From Microbacteriaceae bacterium (GTDB lineage: Bacteria > Actinomycetota > Actinomycetes > Actinomycetales > Microbacteriaceae): a stretch of DNA of 17,356 nt. Under the pieces are notes generated by a model, which was given only the letters and a program-made list of their open reading frames with translations, ran no database searches and was not told the DNA's origin. Each line of letters opens with the position of its first letter. Within the stretch, counting starts at the first letter, position 1. The stretch is taken from positions 1 through 17,356 of the forward strand of contig WOYR01000118.1 in NCBI GenBank assembly GCA_011620705.1, written 5' to 3'. Both the position numbers and the translations under genes were made by a program. Below are positions 14,357-17,356 of this stretch, piece after piece.

Positions 14357-15630
14357 CCGGTCGGCCGCCCGACGTACGGCATCAGGTCGCCGTAGCGGAT
14401 CGCCACGATGCGCACCGGGACGCCGGGTCGTGGCGCCTCGATCATCCGCCCGCCTCCGAGCGCCATCGCCACGTGGTACATGTCGCCGCCGCCGTCCGTG
14501 TAGAACAGCAGATCCCCCGGCGCCACCTGGCTGAAGTTCACCAGCTTGCCCTCGGAGCGCATGGTGTTGTACTGGTTGGTCGCCGAGTGCGTCCCGATGT
14601 ACACGCCGACCGCGCGGTACGACATGAGCGTCAGCCCTGAGCAGTCCCAGTAGGTGGGGCCCGCGCCGCCGAGCGCGTACGGCTTGCCGAGTTGCGCTTC
14701 GGCGAAGGAGATCGCTCCCGCCACGGCGGCGGCGACCGGCTGCCCGGGGTTCGGGTTGATGATGGGCGCGCTCGGCGGGGTCTTGACGGCGTTCTGCCGC
14801 GCCTCCTCCTCGAGCCCGAGCTGGTACTGGGCCTCGGTCGCCGCCGTGGTGTTCTTCAGCGCGGCGAGCTGCGCGTACATGGTCGTGGCGGCGGTCTGCT
14901 GTTCCGCGAGCTGCGCCGTCGCGGCATCCGATGCCTTCTTCGCGGCGTCATCCGCGGCCTGGGCGTCGGCGGCGAGCGATCTGCGCTTCGTCTCCGCGGT
15001 CTTCGCGTCGGCTGTCAGCGAGGAGAGGGCGTTCTTGTCGAACTGCGCCTGCTTGAGGATCTGCTCCGATGACTGGCTCAGCCTGCTGGCGGTGCCGAGG
15101 GTCGCGAGCAGCTGGTCCGTGTTCTTGGCGGAGCCGAAGAGCACCCCCAGCGAGATGCTGCCGCCCCCGGTCTGCGCGAGCTGGGCGATGAGGGCCGAGG
15201 CGCGCGCGGACGACTTGGCAGCCTTGGTCTGCGCGGCATCCACCTGCCCCTGCAGCATGGCCGTCTTCTCGGCGGCCGCGTCGAGCGCATTGCGCGCCTG
15301 GTTGTAGAGCTCGGCCTTCTGCGCGGCCACCTTGCCCAGTGCGTCCGCCTGCACCGACAGTTGGTTCAGGATGCCCTGGATCCTGGTCACTTCGGCCTGC
15401 TTCGAAGCCTGGTTGGCCTGGGCCTTCTGCACGTCGCCCCAGCTCGGGTAGTCGACGGTGGGCGCGACGGCGACGGCGGGCGCTGCACCGACGGCAGGCG
15501 CTGCACCGACGACCGGAGCGGCCTGGGCGGACGATGCCGAGGGCACGACGAGGGCGAACCCCGCCATGACGGCGATTCCTGCGGACACGGCAGCAGCCGC
15601 CGCCCCCACGGGGCGTCTGCGCACGAGCAT
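14353..15630 (-). CDS. Exported NlpC/P60 peptidoglycan peptidase with N-terminal coiled coil
   Basis: The 425-residue protein has a signal peptide (basic 3-7, hydrophobic core about 10-30, Ala-rich cleavage region near 34-38). A VGAAPA-repeat linker (40-56) follows, then a long coiled coil (about 64-280) broken by SISLGVLFGSAKNTDQLL (158-175). The C-terminal NlpC/P60 domain (about 303-425) has catalytic C330 in YWDCSGLT, H386 in MYHVAM, and E398 in MIEAPRPG, a triad like that recalled for mycobacterial RipA. It should cut peptide stems of peptidoglycan outside the cell, probably in daughter-cell separation. The coiled coil resembles PcsB/RipC-type proteins controlled by FtsEX (inference). It starts 48 bases after the M23 gene; the Shine-Dalgarno is weak. 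Confidence 0.92.
   Translation of the reverse strand: MLVRRRPVGAAAAAVSAGIAVMAGFALVVPSASSAQAAPVVGAAPAVGAAPAVAVAPTVDYPSWGDVQKAQANQASKQAEVTRIQGILNQLSVQADALGKVAAQKAELYNQARNALDAAAEKTAMLQGQVDAAQTKAAKSSARASALIAQLAQTGGGSISLGVLFGSAKNTDQLLATLGTASRLSQSSEQILKQAQFDKNALSSLTADAKTAETKRRSLAADAQAADDAAKKASDAATAQLAEQQTAATTMYAQLAALKNTTAATEAQYQLGLEEEARQNAVKTPPSAPIINPNPGQPVAAAVAGAISFAEAQLGKPYALGGAGPTYWDCSGLTLMSYRAVGVYIGTHSATNQYNTMRSEGKLVNFSQVAPGDLLFYTDGGGDMYHVAMALGGGRMIEAPRPGVPVRIVAIRYGDLMPYVGRPTG
15473..15508 (-). repeat. 18-bp tandem duplication encoding the VGAAPA linker repeat
   Basis: Two 18-bp units (15473-15490 and 15491-15508) differ at one base and encode consecutive VGAAPA hexapeptides just after the signal peptide of the NlpC/P60 protein. 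Confidence 0.85.
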
Positions 15631-15678
15631 CAGCGATCCGTGCCGTCCGGTCGGCGCAGCGGCCGATGATGAGAGGTG

Positions 15679-17007
15679 TTACGAGCCAAGAGTGATCCCC
15701 CGATCACGCATGAACGGCAGCGGGTCGGTCAATGCCCCGTTGATCCGCACCATGAAGTGGAGGTGGCATCCGGTCGACCCCCCGGTCGACCCCACCTTCG
15801 CGATCTGCTGACCGGGAGCGACGTGCTGCCCGATCCTCACCAGGATACCGCCTGCGATGATGTGGCCATAGCCCGTCGTGACCCCGCCGCCGTTGTCCAA
15901 CTGGATGAAGTTCCCCAGGTCGCCGTTCGGTCCGGCGTAGATGACGGTGCCGGAGTGCGCTGCGTAGATGGGGGCGCCGCAGCCGGTGCCCGAGATGTCC
16001 TGCCCGCTGTGCAGCTTCCAGATGAGGTAGATCGGGTGGAAGCGCATGCCGAAGCGGTCGCCGAGGTAACCGTTCGCCGGGTTCGCCCAGCCGGATGCGC
16101 TGACCACGCCGGCCGCGCCGGGACCCCACTTCGCCACCAGGGCGGCGTTGTAGTCGGCGAGGGTCGCGTCCCGGTGCTGGGTGAGCACCGACAGCTTGGC
16201 CTCGAGCTGCGCCTCGGCGTCCTGCTGCGCCTGGAGCGCGGCTGCCGCGGCGTCGGCGGCTGCCTGCGCGGCGGCGAAGGCCGCCTGCGCCGCGTCTTTC
16301 AGCTTCGCGAGGATCTGCTTGGCGGCATCCGCCTGGTCGGTGAGGGCCTGCGCGCTCTTCTGCAGCTGCAGAGCCTTCGCGTACACCTGCTTCGAGCGGT
16401 CGCTGATCTGGCTCATGTAGCTCAGGCGCGAGAGCAGGGAGTCGGCCTGGCCGGCGTCGCCGAGCAGGCTGGCGGTGAGGGAGTCGCTTCCGGCGGTCTT
16501 GCTGACCTTGGCCAGCAGCTGGCCTGCGGTCTTCTTGGCGCTGTCCGCCTGCTTCTGCGCGGTGTCGGCCTGCGCCTGCAGATTCTCGGTGGTGTACTGC
16601 TGAGCGTCATAGGCGTCCTGCGCCTTGCCGTAGCTGACGCCCTTCGCATCGGCGTCGGCCTGCGTCCGGTCGACGTCGGCCTGCAGTGATGCGAGCTGCG
16701 CCTTGAGTTTCGCGACGAGGCCCGCTGTCGCATCGACACTGGCCTGCGCCGCCGCGACGTCGTCCCAGGTGACGTCGGGGGGCGGGTCGGCGGTGACCGC
16801 CGTCGGCGCGAGACTCGTGGCGGATGCCGCGTAGCTGGGCGCCACGACGCCTCCTGCCAGCACGGGCAGGAGGGCGAATGCGGCGATCGCGGCCGTGACG
16901 CGGGTGCGCGCCATCCGGGCACGGCCCCCGCTCGGCGCCGTCCCCTGAGGCGCCGTCCCCTGAGGCGCCGTCGTGCGCACACGAGTGCGCCCCCACCGAC
17001 TGGTCAT
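15679..17007 (-). CDS. Exported M23 (LytM) metallopeptidase with coiled coil
   Basis: The 442-residue protein starts at ATG 17005-17007, supported by GGGGAG 3 bases upstream. A 31-residue basic lead with an APQGT repeat precedes the signal-peptide core (about 37-56, VTAAIAAFALLPVLAGGVVA). A coiled coil spans about 81-290, with SLTASLLGDAGQADSLLSRL (176-195) as its central break. The M23 domain (about 305-440) has the zinc ligands H333 and D337 (HSGQD) and H417 (HLHF), plus H382 and H415, so it should be an active endopeptidase rather than an EnvC-like dead one. Cys343 and Cys414 flank the active site and may form a disulfide. It is the first gene of a two-gene operon with the NlpC/P60 gene. 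Confidence 0.93.
   Translation of the reverse strand: MTSRWGRTRVRTTAPQGTAPQGTAPSGGRARMARTRVTAAIAAFALLPVLAGGVVAPSYAASATSLAPTAVTADPPPDVTWDDVAAAQASVDATAGLVAKLKAQLASLQADVDRTQADADAKGVSYGKAQDAYDAQQYTTENLQAQADTAQKQADSAKKTAGQLLAKVSKTAGSDSLTASLLGDAGQADSLLSRLSYMSQISDRSKQVYAKALQLQKSAQALTDQADAAKQILAKLKDAAQAAFAAAQAAADAAAAALQAQQDAEAQLEAKLSVLTQHRDATLADYNAALVAKWGPGAAGVVSASGWANPANGYLGDRFGMRFHPIYLIWKLHSGQDISGTGCGAPIYAAHSGTVIYAGPNGDLGNFIQLDNGGGVTTGYGHIIAGGILVRIGQHVAPGQQIAKVGSTGGSTGCHLHFMVRINGALTDPLPFMRDRGITLGS
16934..16972 (-). repeat. 15-bp tandem repeat encoding the APQGT motif
   Basis: The unit ggcgccgtcccctga occurs at 16934-16948 and 16949-16963, identical, followed by 9 bases of a third copy (16964-16972). 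It encodes APQGTAPQGTAP before the signal peptide core of the M23 protein. Confidence 0.9.
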
Positions 17008-17048
17008 GATCTCCCCGCATCCTGCGCCGTCACGGCCGAACCGCTCGA

Positions 17049-17084
17049 GTCACACAGATAACATTGTCAACACTAGCAACACCC
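17049..17084. promoter_or_regulatory. Four 9-bp direct repeats resembling MtrA boxes
   Basis: On the plus strand gtcacacag, ataacattg, tcaacacta and gcaacaccc follow each other without gap; each has CACA or AACA at the same place. The first matches the GTCACA core I recall for mycobacterial MtrA sites. The array lies 42-77 bases upstream of the M23 peptidase start and overlaps the candidate promoter. Confidence 0.45.
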
Positions 17085-17098
17085 CTGGGATCGTTCCA
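17070..17098 (-). promoter_or_regulatory. Candidate promoter of the M23-NlpC/P60 operon
   Basis: On the minus strand TGCTAGTGT (17078-17070) is an extended -10 (TGN plus TAGTGT). A TGGAAC at 17098-17093 sits 17 bases upstream as a possible -35. This predicts a leader of about 55 bases before the ATG at 17007. A TTGACA at 17070-17065 is also present but has no matching -10 downstream. Confidence 0.4.
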
Positions 17099-17103
17099 GG
17101 GGT
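17081..17103. repeat. Inverted repeat upstream of the hydrolase operon
   Basis: ACCCCTGG and CCAGGGGT form an 8-bp perfect inverted repeat around GATCGTT; a GT and an AT pair extend the stem to 10 with a 3-base loop. No T-run follows on either strand, so it is more likely an operator-like palindrome, or chance, than a terminator. It overlaps the -35 side of the candidate minus-strand promoter. Confidence 0.45.
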
Positions 17104-17239
17104 GGGATCGCCGCACGCTGGAGCCGGGTGCGCGGACAACCCTCGACAACGGGTTGAACCTAACCCGCTCAGGGTCGCCAGCCCGGTTGATTCGGCCGTT
17201 TCGACGGTTCCGGGCGACGGCGCGGCCGTCGACGCGTGA
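17104..17239. other. Intergenic region between hydrolase operon and tRNA-Glu promoter
   Basis: No convincing gene is visible here. Two small perfect stems occur: CGGGTT-GAACCT-AACCCG at 17150-17167 and CGACGG-CGCGG-CCGTCG at 17215-17231. Neither is followed by a T-tract. The open frames crossing this region continue into the tRNA and lack a start with a ribosome site. Confidence 0.5.
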
Positions 17240-17269
17240 TTGGCATTTCGGACCCGCCGCCCGTATGCT
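17240..17269 (+). promoter_or_regulatory. Promoter of the tRNA-Glu gene
   Basis: TTGGCA (17240-17245) and TATGCT (17264-17269) are separated by 18 bases, a good match to the vegetative sigma consensus. Transcription would begin near 17276, about 27 bases before the mature tRNA 5' end. Confidence 0.75.
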
Positions 17270-17302
17270 TGACCCTCGGTTGCTCTGCGGTTCATCCGGC
17301 AC

Positions 17303-17356
17303 GGCCCCATCGTTTAGTGGCCTAGGACACCGCCCTTTCACGGCGGCAGCACGGGT
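17303..17356 (+). tRNA. tRNA-Glu (anticodon TTC), 3' end beyond the window
   Basis: The first 54 bases are present. The 5' acceptor strand GGCCCCA (17303-17309) is followed by the D-arm with TAGTGGCCTAGGAC. The anticodon arm CCGCC-CTTTCAC-GGCGG gives anticodon TTC, which reads GAA and GAG. The variable loop and the first T-arm bases CGGGT then run to the edge. The T-loop and 3' acceptor strand lie outside the window. Confidence 0.93.

Noticed and set aside
17081..17103. Intrinsic terminator
   Set aside because: The stem is good, but no T-tract follows on either strand, and no gene ends nearby on either strand.
17150..17167. DtxR/IdeR iron box
   Set aside because: AACCTAAC resembles one half-site, but the second half does not match the 19-bp palindrome.
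17030..17341. 103-codon minus-strand frame in the gap next to tRNA-Glu
   Set aside because: It runs antisense through the tRNA and through both promoters, with no ribosome site or recognisable product.
1..17356. Mobile elements, CRISPR, prophage, toxin-antitoxin or defence system
   Set aside because: No transposase, integrase, spaced repeats or known defence motifs were found; gene content and order are core actinobacterial.

Overview
The window is a dense, GC-rich stretch of actinobacterial chromosome, most likely from the family Microbacteriaceae (Microbacterium, Leifsonia and relatives). The evidence is the base composition, frequent GTG starts, the gene order, the style of the two coiled-coil cell-wall hydrolases, and a strong excess of the word GGATGC/GCATCC. 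Almost everything is core housekeeping. I see no phage, insertion sequence, CRISPR array or defence island.

Layout. At the left edge is the 3' end of a rightward membrane gene (CopD/CtaG-like). Then a long leftward cluster runs from about 12.6 kb down to 0.3 kb: tilS, hpt, ftsH, folE, folP, folB, folK, a DUF3180 membrane protein, two bacterial PH-domain membrane proteins, a DUF2520 dehydrogenase-like protein, panC, lysS and three small membrane-protein genes. Two of these small genes (48 and 30 codons) are easily missed because of their size. From folP to panC every junction is a 4-base ATGA or GTGA overlap. Rightward from 12.6 kb are ppa and a glycerate kinase. Convergent to these, leftward from 17.0 kb, is a two-gene cell-wall operon: an M23 (LytM) peptidase followed by an NlpC/P60 peptidase, both exported and both with a long coiled coil. 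The right edge holds the first 54 bases of a tRNA-Glu(TTC) gene behind a clear sigma-70-type promoter.

How the genes fit together. folE, folP, folB and folK are successive steps of tetrahydrofolate synthesis, panC makes pantothenate, and lysS charges tRNA-Lys. hpt salvages purines, tilS modifies tRNA-Ile2, and ftsH is the membrane quality-control protease. The order ftsH-folE-folP-folB-folK-DUF3180-x-DUF2520-panC-lysS matches the one I recall from Mycobacterium tuberculosis. Here panD and coaX are not between panC and lysS, and PH-domain proteins sit in the slot held there by Rv3604c.

Most interesting points. Four 9-bp direct repeats resembling MtrA boxes lie upstream of the peptidoglycan-hydrolase operon. 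The two hydrolases look like paralogues that share a PcsB/EnvC-like coiled coil but carry different catalytic domains. A perfect hairpin sits between the ftsH Shine-Dalgarno sequence and its start codon and would restore normal spacing if folded. A probable leaderless promoter drives tilS and overlaps the divergent ppa promoter. FolE is divergent in its substrate-binding loop. None of these proves a new system; the window is mainly conserved core genome.
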